From: Geothermobacter sp964501815
GTDB lineage: Bacteria > Desulfobacterota > Desulfuromonadia > Desulfuromonadales > Geothermobacteraceae
Reading direction: 5' to 3'
Assembly (NCBI GenBank): GCA_964501815.1
Contig: CAZCUR010000002.1
Span: 14,820-78,819, forward strand
DNA length: 64,000 nucleotides
Shown: positions 51,837 to 60,931 of the stretch, in pieces
Position numbering within the stretch: the stretch's first letter is position 1
Layout: the number at the start of each line of letters is the position of its first letter
Notes under the pieces: generated by a model
The model's database searches: none
Told to the model about the DNA's origin: nothing
The model's input: only the letters and a program-made list of their open reading frames with translations
Translations under genes and position numbers: made by a program

Positions 51837-52763
51837 ATGCTGGCATTTCTTTTTCCCGGACAGGGGTCACAGGCTACCGGTATGGGGCAGGACCTCTTTG
51901 AACAGTTTCCGGTTGCGCGGCAGATTTTTGAAGAGGCCAATGATGCCCTTGGCTTTGATCTGGCCGGGCTGTGTTTCAATGGTCCGGATGAAAAGCTCAA
52001 ACTGACCGAAAATACCCAGCCTGCCATTTTGACTCACAGCATTGCCGCCCTGCGGGTTCTGCAGCAGGAGGCCGGTCTTGAGCCCGACCTGGTTGCCGGG
52101 CATTCCCTGGGGGAGTATTCCGCGCTTGTGGCGGCCGGAGCACTGACGTTCGCCGACGCCGTACGGACGGTTCGAGCCCGTGGACAGTTCATGCAGCAGG
52201 CGGTTCCGGTCGGCGAAGGAGCGATGGCGGCTGTTTTGGGTCTGGACCCGGGTACCCTGCGTTCGGTTTGCGCCGAAGCAGCACAGGGTAGAGTCGTGGC
52301 CCCGGCCAATTTCAACAGTGCCGGGCAGGTTGTGATCGCCGGGCACGCCGATGCTGTAGGCAGGGCTGTTGAGCTTGCCAAGGAAAAAGGGGCCAAACGC
52401 GCCTTGCCCTTGCCGGTCAGCGCGCCCTTCCACTGTGAGCTGATGAAACCCGCCGCCGACCAGCTCGCCGAGGTGCTGGCCGGGATTGAGGTTGCCGACC
52501 TTCGGGTTCCCGTTGTTACCAATGTCGAGGCCCGTCCCAATACAGACGCTTCCCGGGTTCGGGATTTGCTGGTGACCCAGGTCTGTGCGCCGGTACGATG
52601 GGAAGAGAGCATGCAATACATGGTCGATCAGGGCGTAAACCGATTCATTGAAATTGGTCCGGGCAAGGTTCTGATCGGCCTGATCAAGAGGTTGGCAAGA
52701 GGAGCTGTTTTGCAGAACTTTGGAACGGTTCAGGACCTGGACGAAGTGAACCGGAAAAACTGA
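51837..52763 (+). CDS. fabD: Malonyl-CoA:ACP transacylase FabD
   Basis: FabD (308 residues) loads malonyl groups onto ACP. The catalytic Ser lies in VAGHSLGEYSALVAAG. The N-terminus FLFPGQGSQATGMG and the later AVPVGEGAMAAVLGLD are family motifs, and the catalytic His is in LPVSAPFHCELMKPAAD. It lies between fabH and fabG with short gaps. Confidence 0.97.
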   Translation: MLAFLFPGQGSQATGMGQDLFEQFPVARQIFEEANDALGFDLAGLCFNGPDEKLKLTENTQPAILTHSIAALRVLQQEAGLEPDLVAGHSLGEYSALVAAGALTFADAVRTVRARGQFMQQAVPVGEGAMAAVLGLDPGTLRSVCAEAAQGRVVAPANFNSAGQVVIAGHADAVGRAVELAKEKGAKRALPLPVSAPFHCELMKPAADQLAEVLAGIEVADLRVPVVTNVEARPNTDASRVRDLLVTQVCAPVRWEESMQYMVDQGVNRFIEIGPGKVLIGLIKRLARGAVLQNFGTVQDLDEVNRKN

Positions 52764-52780
52764 TCGGAAAGGATGCCGTT

Positions 52781-53518
52781 ATGCCTGCCGGGAAAGTCGC
52801 ACTCGTTACCGGCGCGTCGCGAGGAATCGGTCGCGCCATTGCTTTGGAGCTGGCACGTCAGGGGGCTGACATTGTTGCCGCCGGGCGCGACCGGGATGCC
52901 CTGGAGGGGGTTGCCGCCGATATCCGTGCCCTGCAGCGTGAGGTCGAAGTGGTAACCGGAGATGTCAGTGATGCTGCCGCAGTCGATGCCATGGTACGCG
53001 GCGGGGCAGACCGGTTCGGCCGGATTGATATTCTGGTCAACAACGCCGGGCTGACGCGCGACGGGCTGCTGCTGCGCATGAAAGATGAGGATTGGGATGT
53101 TGTCCTCAACGCCAATCTCAAGGGGGCTTTCATGCTGACGCGGGCCGTGGCCAAACTGATGACCAAACAGCGTTACGGGCGCATTGTCAATATCAGTTCC
53201 GTTGTCGGGGAAATGGGCAACCCCGGTCAGGCCAATTACTGTGCCAGCAAGGCGGGCCTGATTGGTTTGACCAAATCGAACGCGCGCGAATTGGCGCGCC
53301 GCAACATTACCGTGAACGCGGTGACCCCCGGTTTCATCGAAACGGCCATGACCGAGGCCATGACCGACAAGGCCCGCGAGGAGATGAGCGGTCAGATCCC
53401 CCTTGGCCGCCTGGGAACGCCGGAAGATGTCGCTGCCGCGGTGAGCTTTCTGGCTTCCGAGGCTGCCGGATATATCACGGGTCAGGTTTTGGGGGTCAAT
53501 GGCGGCCTCTATATGTAA
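52781..53518 (+). CDS. fabG: 3-oxoacyl-ACP reductase FabG
   Basis: FabG (245 residues) reduces 3-oxoacyl-ACP with NADPH. The cofactor loop is VTGASRGIGRAIALELA, and NNAG follows in ILVNNAGLTRDGLLLRM. The catalytic Ser/Tyr/Lys are in NISSVVGEMGNPGQANYCAS and the following KAGLIGLTKS. AGSGGLYM-like ends are typical. An A+G-rich site lies before the ATG. Confidence 0.97.
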   Translation: MPAGKVALVTGASRGIGRAIALELARQGADIVAAGRDRDALEGVAADIRALQREVEVVTGDVSDAAAVDAMVRGGADRFGRIDILVNNAGLTRDGLLLRMKDEDWDVVLNANLKGAFMLTRAVAKLMTKQRYGRIVNISSVVGEMGNPGQANYCASKAGLIGLTKSNARELARRNITVNAVTPGFIETAMTEAMTDKAREEMSGQIPLGRLGTPEDVAAAVSFLASEAAGYITGQVLGVNGGLYM

Positions 53519-53559
53519 ATCTTGTCCGGGCTGTCACCATGAAGCCCGCCTGCTAAAAA

Positions 53560-53576
53560 AGACGGTCTAACCGTCT
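53560..53576. other. Small hairpin between fabG and acpP
   Basis: AGACGGT, CTA and ACCGTCT form a perfect 7-base stem with a 3-base loop in the 106-bp gap. A run of A bases precedes it, so it could end transcription on the minus strand only. On the plus strand it may stabilise the acpP message or slow the polymerase. Confidence 0.45.
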
Positions 53577-53624
53577 CAACGAACGGTCAGAGGAACCGAC
53601 ATCCAATTGAGGAGGTAACACGTT

Positions 53625-53858
53625 ATGGCTTCTGTGGAAGAACGCGTCAAGCAGATCATTGCTGAACAGCTCGGTGTCGATGAGGCCCAGGTCACCCCCG
53701 AGGCTTCGTTTATGGACGATCTTGGGGCCGACTCCCTCGACACTGTGGAACTGGTCATGGCCCTCGAGGAGGAGTTTGATATCGAAATCTCCGACGAGGA
53801 TGCTGAAAAGATCCAGAAGGTTCAGGACGCCATCGACTACATCACCGAAAACTCCTGA
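53625..53858 (+). CDS. acpP: Acyl carrier protein AcpP
   Basis: AcpP (77 residues) carries the growing acyl chain. The phosphopantetheine Ser lies in DDLGADSLDTVELVMALEEE, the family signature. The protein is very acidic, as expected. A strong GAGGAGG site lies upstream. It is bounded by a hairpin before and a terminator after, which allows separate high expression. Confidence 0.98.
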   Translation: MASVEERVKQIIAEQLGVDEAQVTPEASFMDDLGADSLDTVELVMALEEEFDIEISDEDAEKIQKVQDAIDYITENS

Positions 53859-53867
53859 GACAAAGGG

Positions 53868-53905
53868 GGGGCGCGAGGAGTTTTGACCTCTTCGCGCCCC
53901 TTTTT
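53868..53905 (+). terminator. Rho-independent terminator between acpP and fabF
   Basis: A 13-base GC-rich stem (53868-53880 and 53888-53900, one wobble pair) with a 7-base loop is followed by five T bases. It lies ten bases past the acpP stop. It probably lets acpP be made in excess while partial read-through feeds fabF. Confidence 0.88.
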
Positions 53906-53950
53906 CGACGAAGCGGTCACGTTGACCGGTCTGGCGGAGGCGAGTAACAG

Positions 53951-55183
53951 ATGCGTAGAGTTGTTATTACCGGTGTAGGGGTGGTTTCTCCCCTTGGTAC
54001 CGGAACGGAGAAAAACTGGGAGGCCCTGATGCAGGGACAATCCGGGATCGACCGGATTACCTCCTTTGATGCGTCGGATCTACCGACCCAGATTGCCGGT
54101 GAAGTGCGCGATTTCAATGCTGACGACTTCATCGAGAAAAAAGAACAGCGCAAGATGGACCTGTTCATCCAGTATGCCCTCGCCGCGACGGATATGGCTG
54201 TCAAGGATGCAGGTTTCACCATAGACGATTCCAATGCCACCCGCGTCGGGGTTCAGGTCGGTGCCGGACTCGGTGGTCTTCCGACCATTGAAAAGTACCA
54301 TCGCGCCATGCTTGAAGGCGGTTACAAGAAGATTTCGCCTTTTTTTATCCCGATGCTGATTATCAACCTGGCCCCCGGATACATTTCCATGAAGACGGGG
54401 GCCAAAGGGCCAAACCTGTCCTCGGTTTCGGCCTGTGCTACCGGTACACACTCCATCGGTGACGCCTTCAGGGTCATCCAGCGCGGTGATGCCGATGCCA
54501 TGATCTGCGGCGGGTGCGAGTCAACCATCACCCCGCTTGGAATCGGCGGCTTCAACGTCATGAAGGCCCTGTCGACCCGTAATGACGAGCCGCAAAAGGC
54601 GAGTCGGCCGTTTGAAAAGAACCGGGACGGCTTCGTCATGGCTGAAGGTGCCGGTATTCTCTTTCTTGAGGAGTATGAATCGGCCAAAAAACGCGGGGCC
54701 CATATCTACGCAGAAGTGGTCGGCTATGGCATGACCGGTGACGCCTACCACCTGACAGCTCCTGCGCCCGGAGGCGAAGGGGCCGCACGCTGTATGCAGA
54801 TGGCTCTTGATACGGCAGGCGTCAATCCCGATGAGGTCGATTACATCAACGCTCATGGTACTTCGACCAAGTTTAACGACCTGTACGAAACCATGGCGAT
54901 CAAGACCGTATTTGGGGAACACGCCAGGAAACTCATGGTCAGCTCAACCAAAAGCATGACCGGGCACGCTCTCGGAGCTGCCGGTGGCATTGAGGCCGTG
55001 TATCTCGCTCTGGCTATTGATCGCGGTGCGGTGCCGCCCACGATCAACTACGAGGAGCCCGACCCCGAGTGTGATCTCGACTATGTTCCGAACCAGGCCC
55101 GTGAAGCGGCCATTCGGGTTGGGCTGAGTAATTCTTTCGGCTTTGGCGGGACCAACGCAACCCTTGCTTTCAAAAAGGTCTGA
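53951..55183 (+). CDS. fabF: Beta-ketoacyl-ACP synthase II FabF
   Basis: FabF (410 residues) elongates acyl chains. The catalytic Cys lies in SVSACATGTHSIGDAFRVI, and the two His in YINAHGTSTKFND and SMTGHALGAAGGIEAVY. The N-terminus RRVVITGVGVVSPLGTGTE is standard, and the end has NSFGFGGTNATLAF. The last base overlaps the first base of rpiB. A GGAGG-like site lies upstream. Confidence 0.97.
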   Translation: MRRVVITGVGVVSPLGTGTEKNWEALMQGQSGIDRITSFDASDLPTQIAGEVRDFNADDFIEKKEQRKMDLFIQYALAATDMAVKDAGFTIDDSNATRVGVQVGAGLGGLPTIEKYHRAMLEGGYKKISPFFIPMLIINLAPGYISMKTGAKGPNLSSVSACATGTHSIGDAFRVIQRGDADAMICGGCESTITPLGIGGFNVMKALSTRNDEPQKASRPFEKNRDGFVMAEGAGILFLEEYESAKKRGAHIYAEVVGYGMTGDAYHLTAPAPGGEGAARCMQMALDTAGVNPDEVDYINAHGTSTKFNDLYETMAIKTVFGEHARKLMVSSTKSMTGHALGAAGGIEAVYLALAIDRGAVPPTINYEEPDPECDLDYVPNQAREAAIRVGLSNSFGFGGTNATLAFKKV

Positions 55184-55641
55184 TGATGATAGTGGTAGGA
55201 AGTGACCACGGCGGCCTGGCCCTGAAAAACGCCATTATCGACTACCTGCGGGAACGCGATTGCGAGGTTCTCGATATCGGCACCCAGGATGACCGTTCTG
55301 TCGATTATCCCGATTTCGGGGTCAGGGTGGCCGAAAAGGTCAGCCGCGGCGAGGCCGAAAAAGGCATTCTCGTCTGCGGCACCGGGATAGGCATGTCCAT
55401 TGTCGCCAACAAGTTCCCCGGTGTCAGGGCTGCGCTGGTCACCGACGAATTCACCGCCCGGATGGCCAAGGAGCACAACAACGCCAATATCCTCGTTATG
55501 GGCGGCAGGGTGCTGAATCCCGATCAGGCGACCGTGATGGTCGGCATTTGGCTCGATTCGACCTTTGAAGCGGGACGGCACCAGCGCCGCCTGGACAAGA
55601 TTGCCGAAATCGAAAAACGGCTCTGCGGAGAGTCGCAGTAA
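55183..55641 (+). CDS. rpiB: Ribose-5-phosphate isomerase B
   Basis: RpiB (152 residues) interconverts ribose-5-phosphate and ribulose-5-phosphate. VVGSDHGGLALKNAIIDYL is the N-terminal signature. The catalytic Cys lies in GILVCGTGIGMSIVANK. The end NNANILVMGGRVL and the length agree with the family. It overlaps the stop of fabF and is followed by a hairpin. Confidence 0.96.
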   Translation: MMIVVGSDHGGLALKNAIIDYLRERDCEVLDIGTQDDRSVDYPDFGVRVAEKVSRGEAEKGILVCGTGIGMSIVANKFPGVRAALVTDEFTARMAKEHNNANILVMGGRVLNPDQATVMVGIWLDSTFEAGRHQRRLDKIAEIEKRLCGESQ

Positions 55642-55649
55642 CAGAGATA

Positions 55650-55677
55650 CTTCGGGCAGGCATGAGCCTGCCCGAAG
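55650..55677 (+). terminator. Hairpin between rpiB and glyA, possible terminator
   Basis: A perfect 12-base stem (55650-55661 and 55666-55677) with a 4-base ATGA loop lies eight bases past the rpiB stop. Only a short T run (CGTTTC) follows, so it may be a weak terminator or attenuator before glyA. Confidence 0.55.
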
Positions 55678-55733
55678 CGTTTCATCGGTACGTCACCCCC
55701 TCGATAGTTCCAAGTTTGACTGGAGGAGTTTTC

Positions 55734-56984
55734 ATGCAAGATCACCTGACCGGATTCGACCCGGAAATTGCTCAAGCCATCCGGAAGGAAACGGAGCGGC
55801 AGGAGTACAGCCTCGAATTTATCGCCTCGGAAAACTTTGTCAGCGAACGTGTCCTTCAGGCACAGGGGTCGGTTCTGACCAACAAATACGCCGAGGGCTA
55901 TCCCGGCAAGCGCTACTACGGCGGCTGTGAATTTGTCGACATCGCCGAACAGCTGGCCATTGACCGGGCCCGAGAGCTGTTTGGTGCCGAACATGCCAAT
56001 GTGCAGGCCCATTCGGGGTCCCAGGCCAATATGGCCGTCTATATGGCCGTCTGCCAGCCCGGTGATACGGTCCTGGGGATGAATCTGGCTCACGGCGGTC
56101 ATTTGACCCATGGTTCACCGGTCAATTTTTCCGGCAAACTCTACAACATCGTTCCCTATGGAGTGAAAAAGGAAACCGGCACGATCGACTACGACGAGGT
56201 TGAGCGCCTGGCGGTGGAGCATAAACCCAAACTGATCGTTGTGGGGGCAAGCGCCTATCCGCGGATTATCGACTTTGCCGCATTCCGGGCCATTGCCGAC
56301 AAAGTCGGGGCCGTGGTCATGGTCGATATGGCCCACATCGCCGGGTTGGTCGCAGCCGGTGAACACCCCAGTCCGGTGCCCCATGCGGAATTTGTGACCA
56401 CCACCACCCACAAGACATTGCGTGGTCCGCGGGGCGGCATGATTCTTTGCACCGAAGAATGGGGCAAAAAACTGAACAGCAATATTTTCCCCGGGATTCA
56501 GGGGGGACCTCTCATGCATGTAATCGCCGCCAAGGCGGTTGCGTTGAAGGAGGCCCTGCAACCTGAATTCAGGGATTATGCGCGCCAGGTGGTCAAAAAC
56601 GCCCGGGTGCTGGCCGAAACCCTGGTGGAGAAGGGCTTCAACCTGGTTTCCGGAGGCACGGACAATCATCTGATGCTGGTCGATTTCACCGGTACCGACC
56701 TGACCGGCAAGGTCGCAGAAGCGACCCTGGAAGAGGCGGGGATCACCGTCAACAAAAACGCGGTCCCCTTTGACACCAGGTCTCCGTTCGTCACCAGCGG
56801 CATTCGCATCGGGACCCCCGCAACCACGACGCGCGGTCTGCGGGAAGAGGAGATGCGTCAGGTCGGAGCGTGGATTGCCGAGGCGCTGAACAATGTCGGC
56901 AACGAGGATGTCCTCAAGCGCATTCGGGCGGAAGTGCGTGAACTTTGCCGCCGGTTCCCCCTTTACGCACACAGGCTTGTCTGA
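55734..56984 (+). CDS. glyA: Serine hydroxymethyltransferase GlyA
   Basis: GlyA (416 residues) converts serine and tetrahydrofolate to glycine and 5,10-methylene-THF, using PLP. The PLP lysine is in VTTTTHKTLRGPRGGMIL. YSLEFIASENFVSERVL and YPGKRYYGGCEFVD are the N-terminal signatures. The ATG at 55734 with GGAGGAG upstream gives the standard start; an in-frame ATG 72 bases earlier overlaps the hairpin. Confidence 0.97.
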   Translation: MQDHLTGFDPEIAQAIRKETERQEYSLEFIASENFVSERVLQAQGSVLTNKYAEGYPGKRYYGGCEFVDIAEQLAIDRARELFGAEHANVQAHSGSQANMAVYMAVCQPGDTVLGMNLAHGGHLTHGSPVNFSGKLYNIVPYGVKKETGTIDYDEVERLAVEHKPKLIVVGASAYPRIIDFAAFRAIADKVGAVVMVDMAHIAGLVAAGEHPSPVPHAEFVTTTTHKTLRGPRGGMILCTEEWGKKLNSNIFPGIQGGPLMHVIAAKAVALKEALQPEFRDYARQVVKNARVLAETLVEKGFNLVSGGTDNHLMLVDFTGTDLTGKVAEATLEEAGITVNKNAVPFDTRSPFVTSGIRIGTPATTTRGLREEEMRQVGAWIAEALNNVGNEDVLKRIRAEVRELCRRFPLYAHRLV

Positions 56985-56987
56985 ACC

Positions 56988-57443
56988 ATGCGCCCCGGTT
57001 GGGATCAATATTTTATTGACATCGCTTCCCTTGTGGCCAGTCGGTCCACCTGCTTGCGTCGTCAGGTCGGGGCTGTGGTGGTCAAAGACCGGAACATTCT
57101 GGCTACAGGGTACAATGGCACCCCCTCAGGGATCACCCATTGTGAAGTAACCGGATGTCTGCGCGAGCAGCTCAAGGTTCCCTCGGGGCAGCGTCACGAG
57201 CTGTGCCGCGGCCTGCATGCCGAACAGAATGCCATTATCCAGGCGGCCCGCCACGGGGTGAACCTTGATGGCGGTGTTCTTTACTGCACGCATTCCCCGT
57301 GTATCATCTGCACCAAAATGCTTATTAACGCAGGTATCCGGAAGGTCGTCTACCTCGAAGGCTATCCCGATGAGCTGTCCCTGCAGATGCTGCAGGAAGC
57401 CCGGATTGAACTGGTTCAATTCTCCAGGGAGGGTGACACATGA
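56988..57443 (+). CDS. Deoxycytidylate (dCMP) deaminase, ComEB-like
   Basis: This protein of 151 residues deaminates dCMP to dUMP for dTMP synthesis. The zinc site is in GLHAEQNAIIQAARHG (His, catalytic Glu) and HSPCIICTKMLINAG (Cys pair). TGYNGTPSGITHC is the family's substrate loop. It lies three bases after glyA, which makes the folate cofactor for thymidylate synthase, and overlaps nrdR by four bases. Confidence 0.95.
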   Translation: MRPGWDQYFIDIASLVASRSTCLRRQVGAVVVKDRNILATGYNGTPSGITHCEVTGCLREQLKVPSGQRHELCRGLHAEQNAIIQAARHGVNLDGGVLYCTHSPCIICTKMLINAGIRKVVYLEGYPDELSLQMLQEARIELVQFSREGDT

Positions 57444-57919
57444 AATGTCCATTCTGCGGGTTTTCAGACACGCGTGTGGTTGATTCGCGCCTTGGCAAGG
57501 ACGGAAACAACATTCGGCGTCGGCGGGAATGCGCAGAGTGTGAAAAACGTTTTACCACCTACGAGCGGGTTGAAGAGACCCTGCCTTTGGTGGTCAAGAA
57601 GGACGGTCGGCGCGAGCCCTTCGACCGGACCAAAATTATCGCCGGCATGCAGCGGGCCTGTGAAAAGCGGCCGATTTCCATCGAAACCATCGAAAAAGCC
57701 GTGGACAATCTGGAGTCGACGCTTCAGGAGAGTGGCGACAAGGAAATCGCGGCCAGCCGTATCGGTGAAATGGTCATGCAGATCCTGCATGGCCTGGATG
57801 AAGTCGCCTACGTCCGCTTTGCTTCGGTCTATCGGCAATTCAAGGATATCAATGAATTCATGAGTGAATTGCAGGAGTTGCTGGCCCAGAACCAGAAGAC
57901 GGCCAAACCGCACCAATGA
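57440..57919 (+). CDS. nrdR: Transcriptional repressor NrdR
   Basis: NrdR (159 residues) represses ribonucleotide reductase genes according to ATP/dATP levels. The N-terminal zinc ribbon has two Cys-x2-Cys pairs (MKCPFCGFSDTRVVDSR and RECAECEKRFTTYERVE). The ATP-cone domain covers about 47-140 (VVKKDGRREPFDRTKIIAG). Such genes often lie near ribD and glyA. It overlaps both neighbours by four bases. Confidence 0.97.
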   Translation: MKCPFCGFSDTRVVDSRLGKDGNNIRRRRECAECEKRFTTYERVEETLPLVVKKDGRREPFDRTKIIAGMQRACEKRPISIETIEKAVDNLESTLQESGDKEIAASRIGEMVMQILHGLDEVAYVRFASVYRQFKDINEFMSELQELLAQNQKTAKPHQ

Positions 57920-59034
57920 GTTCGTCTGACAGCCATATGATGCGGCGCGCCCTCGATCTGGCCCGCCTTGGAGAAGGGCGCACCCGCCCCAATCCACCCG
58001 TCGGGGCGGTCGTGGTCCGGGACGGTGAGGTTGTCGGAGAGGGGTGGCATCAGCGGGCCGGCATGCCGCACGCGGAAATTGAGGCGCTGCTTGCCGCAGG
58101 AGAGCGGGCCCGCGGGGCCACTGTCTATGTCACCCTCGAACCCTGTTCCCACACGGGGCGGACCGGACCTTGTGCCAGGGCTCTCATCGATGCCGGGGTG
58201 CAAAGGGTCGTTGTCGGCGCCATTGATCCCAACCCCAAAGTTTCCGGCCGTGGTGTCGCCCTGTTGCGGGAAGCCGGTATCGAGGTCGTTACCGGAGTTC
58301 TGGAGCAGGAGTGTTCCTGGCTCATTGGCCCTTTTCGCCGCGCTGTTCTCGATGGGCGTCCTCTTGTCACCCTGAAGGCCGCCATCACCCTGGATGGTGC
58401 CACCGCGACCAGCCGGGGGGAAAGCCAGTGGATTTCCTGCGAACAGAGCCGCGCGGATGTTCATTCCCTGCGTGACCGGGTCGATGCCATTATGGTCGGG
58501 GTCGGCACCGTTTTGCGCGACAACCCCAGATTGAACACGCGCTTGCCCGGAGGGGAAGGGCAGGATCCGGTTCGGGTTGTGGTGGACAGCCGGTTGCGCA
58601 CCCCGCCCGACGCCGCCATGTTGACAATGCAGTCTGAAGCCCCGACTCTGATCGCCACAACGCCCAACGCCCCGGCTGACAAAAGACGGGAGCTGGAGAA
58701 GGCGGGTGCCGAGATTCTGGTCTGTGACGAAATCGAAGGACAGGGCGTTGACCTGGCCGGACTGCTTGAAGAACTTGGACGCCGGGATCTGATGCATCTG
58801 CTGCTCGAGGGGGGCGCCTCCCTGAATCACAGTATGCTGGCGCACCATCTCGTTGATCGCCTGCGTCTTTATGTGGCCCCCAAACTTTTTGGCGGCTCAG
58901 ACGCCCGGGGACTTTTCAGTGGTTCTGATGTAGGCTATATAAGAGCGGCCCACAAGGCCCGGTTTCACCAGGTCCGGACGTTGGGTACCGATCTTGTCGT
59001 GGATGTGGAGTTGCTGAGTTGTTCACCGGATTGA
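57916..59034 (+). CDS. ribD: Riboflavin biosynthesis deaminase/reductase RibD
   Basis: RibD (372 residues) carries out the second and third steps of riboflavin synthesis. The deaminase domain (about 1-145) has GMPHAEIEALLAAG and LEPCSHTGRTGPCARAL, the zinc ligands. The reductase domain (about 150-370) has TLKAAITLDGATATSRGES and VGVGTVLRDNPRLNTRL. It overlaps nrdR by four bases and ribE by 16. Confidence 0.97.
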   Translation: MSSSDSHMMRRALDLARLGEGRTRPNPPVGAVVVRDGEVVGEGWHQRAGMPHAEIEALLAAGERARGATVYVTLEPCSHTGRTGPCARALIDAGVQRVVVGAIDPNPKVSGRGVALLREAGIEVVTGVLEQECSWLIGPFRRAVLDGRPLVTLKAAITLDGATATSRGESQWISCEQSRADVHSLRDRVDAIMVGVGTVLRDNPRLNTRLPGGEGQDPVRVVVDSRLRTPPDAAMLTMQSEAPTLIATTPNAPADKRRELEKAGAEILVCDEIEGQGVDLAGLLEELGRRDLMHLLLEGGASLNHSMLAHHLVDRLRLYVAPKLFGGSDARGLFSGSDVGYIRAAHKARFHQVRTLGTDLVVDVELLSCSPD

Positions 59035-59666
59035 TTGAAGATGTCGGCCGGCTTCGACGGCTTGAACGTGGTGACGCCCAGTGCCGGATGACCGTCACAA
59101 CCCGGCTGCCTGTTGAGGAACTGGGGCTGGGGGACAGTGTTGCTGTCAATGGCGCCTGCCTGACAGTGGTCCACACCGGCCAGGATGATTTCACGGTTGA
59201 TGTCTCTCCGGAAACCCTTGCCCGCACCATTCTTGGGGATCTGAAGCCCGGCGACCCTGTCAACCTCGAGCGGGCCCTGCGCCTTGGGGACCGGTTCGGC
59301 GGTCATATTGTCACCGGGCATGTCGACGCTGTTGCGACATTACGGACGCGGCAGCGGCAGGGCAATGCCGAAGTGCTTGATTTTGCGCTCGAACAGCAGT
59401 CCTTGCGCTATCTTGTTGACAAGGGTTCCGTGGCGATCGACGGCATCAGCCTGACGGTCAACAAGGTTTTCACATGGGGGTTTTCGGTCGCCATCATCCC
59501 CCATACCATGGAAAAAACCACTCTTGCCGGCATGAAACCGGGATGTCGGGTCAATATTGAAACGGACATTCTGGGCAAATACATTGAAAGACTCATTCAG
59601 GGCGGCTCGGAACACCGTGGAGGCCTGAGCTTCGAGGACCTGGCCCGAAGCGGATTTTTGAGCTAG
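59019..59666 (+). CDS. ribE: Riboflavin synthase, alpha chain
   Basis: RibE (215 residues) forms riboflavin from two 6,7-dimethyl-8-ribityllumazine molecules. Two lumazine-binding domains are visible, starting MFTGLIEDVGRLRRLERG and, later, GGHIVTGHVDAVATL. SVAVNGACLTVV and SVAIDGISLTVNKVF are the repeated motifs. The start codon is TTG at 59019 inside the end of ribD; no ATG gives the conserved N-terminus. Confidence 0.95.
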   Translation: MFTGLIEDVGRLRRLERGDAQCRMTVTTRLPVEELGLGDSVAVNGACLTVVHTGQDDFTVDVSPETLARTILGDLKPGDPVNLERALRLGDRFGGHIVTGHVDAVATLRTRQRQGNAEVLDFALEQQSLRYLVDKGSVAIDGISLTVNKVFTWGFSVAIIPHTMEKTTLAGMKPGCRVNIETDILGKYIERLIQGGSEHRGGLSFEDLARSGFLS

Positions 59667-59697
59667 CCTGCCAACAACAATAAAGGGAATATCACCC

Positions 59698-60903
59698 ATG
59701 CCCATCGACAAAATCGAAGCCGCCCTGGAGGATATCCGCCAGGGCAAGATGGTTATTCTGGTTGACGACGAGGACCGGGAGAACGAAGGCGACCTGACCA
59801 TGGCCGCCGAAAAGGTGACGCCCGAGGCTATTAATTTCATGGCCAAATATGGTCGTGGCCTGATTTGCCTCTCCCTGACCGAGGAACGGGCCGACTACCT
59901 GGATCTTCCCCTCATGGTCCAGGAAAATTCCTCGTCCTTCGGCACCGCTTTCACCGTCTCCATTGAGGCGCGCCGCGGCGTGACCACGGGGATTTCCGCG
60001 GCTGACAGAGCGCGGACCATTCAGGTCGCCATTGCCGACGAGACCACGCCGGCGGATCTGGCGCGCCCCGGACATGTCTTCCCCCTGCGTGCCAAAAAGG
60101 GAGGCGTGCTGGTCCGGGCCGGGCAGACCGAAGGGTCTGTCGATTTGGCCCGCCTGGCGGGGCTGAAGCCCGCCGGTGTTATCTGCGAGATCATGAACGA
60201 AGACGGCACCATGGCCCGGATGCCGGAACTGAAGAAATTCGCCAAAGAGCACGATCTCAGGATCGTCACCATCGCCGACCTGGTTGCCTACCGGATGCGC
60301 AAGGAGCTGTTGGTGCGAAGGGCGGCTGAAACCGTGCTTCCGACCCCCTATGGCGGCGAATTCCGCGCTATCGCTTATGAAAACGATGTCGACAACCTGA
60401 ATCATCTCGCCCTGGTCAAGGGGGAGATCGACTCATCCCGGCCGGTTCTGGTGCGCGTCCACAGTGAGTGTCTCACCGGGGATGTTTTCGGATCCCAACG
60501 CTGTGACTGTGGCGACCAACTGCACGCCGCCATGCGCATGATCGCCGAAGATGGTGTCGGCATCATTCTCTACATGCGCCAGGAAGGACGGGGCATCGGT
60601 CTTGTCAACAAGCTGCGCGCCTATGCCCTTCAGGATCAGGGCTGTGATACGGTCGAGGCAAACGAAATGCTCGGTTTCAAGGCCGATCTGCGCGACTATG
60701 GCATCGGCGCGCAAATCCTGTCCGAGCTGGGGGTGCGCAAGATCCGTCTGATGACCAACAACCCCCGGAAGATAGTCGGTTTGGAAGGCTATGGTCTTGA
60801 GATCGTCGAGCGGGTTCCCATCCAGGTCGAACCGACCGGAAAAAATCTCAAATATCTGAAAACCAAGCGGGAAAAGCTGGGTCATCTGCTTGAAAATATC
60901 TGA
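59698..60903 (+). CDS. ribBA: Bifunctional DHBP synthase/GTP cyclohydrolase II
   Basis: RibBA (401 residues) supplies both precursors of riboflavin. The N-terminal DHBP synthase domain (about 1-200) has VDDEDRENEGDLTMAAEKV and MARMPELKKFAKEH. The C-terminal GTP cyclohydrolase II domain has the zinc Cys residues in CLTGDVFGSQRCDCGDQL and the catalytic region RQEGRGIGLVNKLRAY. The second domain looks complete. It follows ribE by 31 bases. Confidence 0.97.
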   Translation: MPIDKIEAALEDIRQGKMVILVDDEDRENEGDLTMAAEKVTPEAINFMAKYGRGLICLSLTEERADYLDLPLMVQENSSSFGTAFTVSIEARRGVTTGISAADRARTIQVAIADETTPADLARPGHVFPLRAKKGGVLVRAGQTEGSVDLARLAGLKPAGVICEIMNEDGTMARMPELKKFAKEHDLRIVTIADLVAYRMRKELLVRRAAETVLPTPYGGEFRAIAYENDVDNLNHLALVKGEIDSSRPVLVRVHSECLTGDVFGSQRCDCGDQLHAAMRMIAEDGVGIILYMRQEGRGIGLVNKLRAYALQDQGCDTVEANEMLGFKADLRDYGIGAQILSELGVRKIRLMTNNPRKIVGLEGYGLEIVERVPIQVEPTGKNLKYLKTKREKLGHLLENI

Positions 60904-60931
60904 TACCACTTTGCTTTGAGGAGAAAGATTC

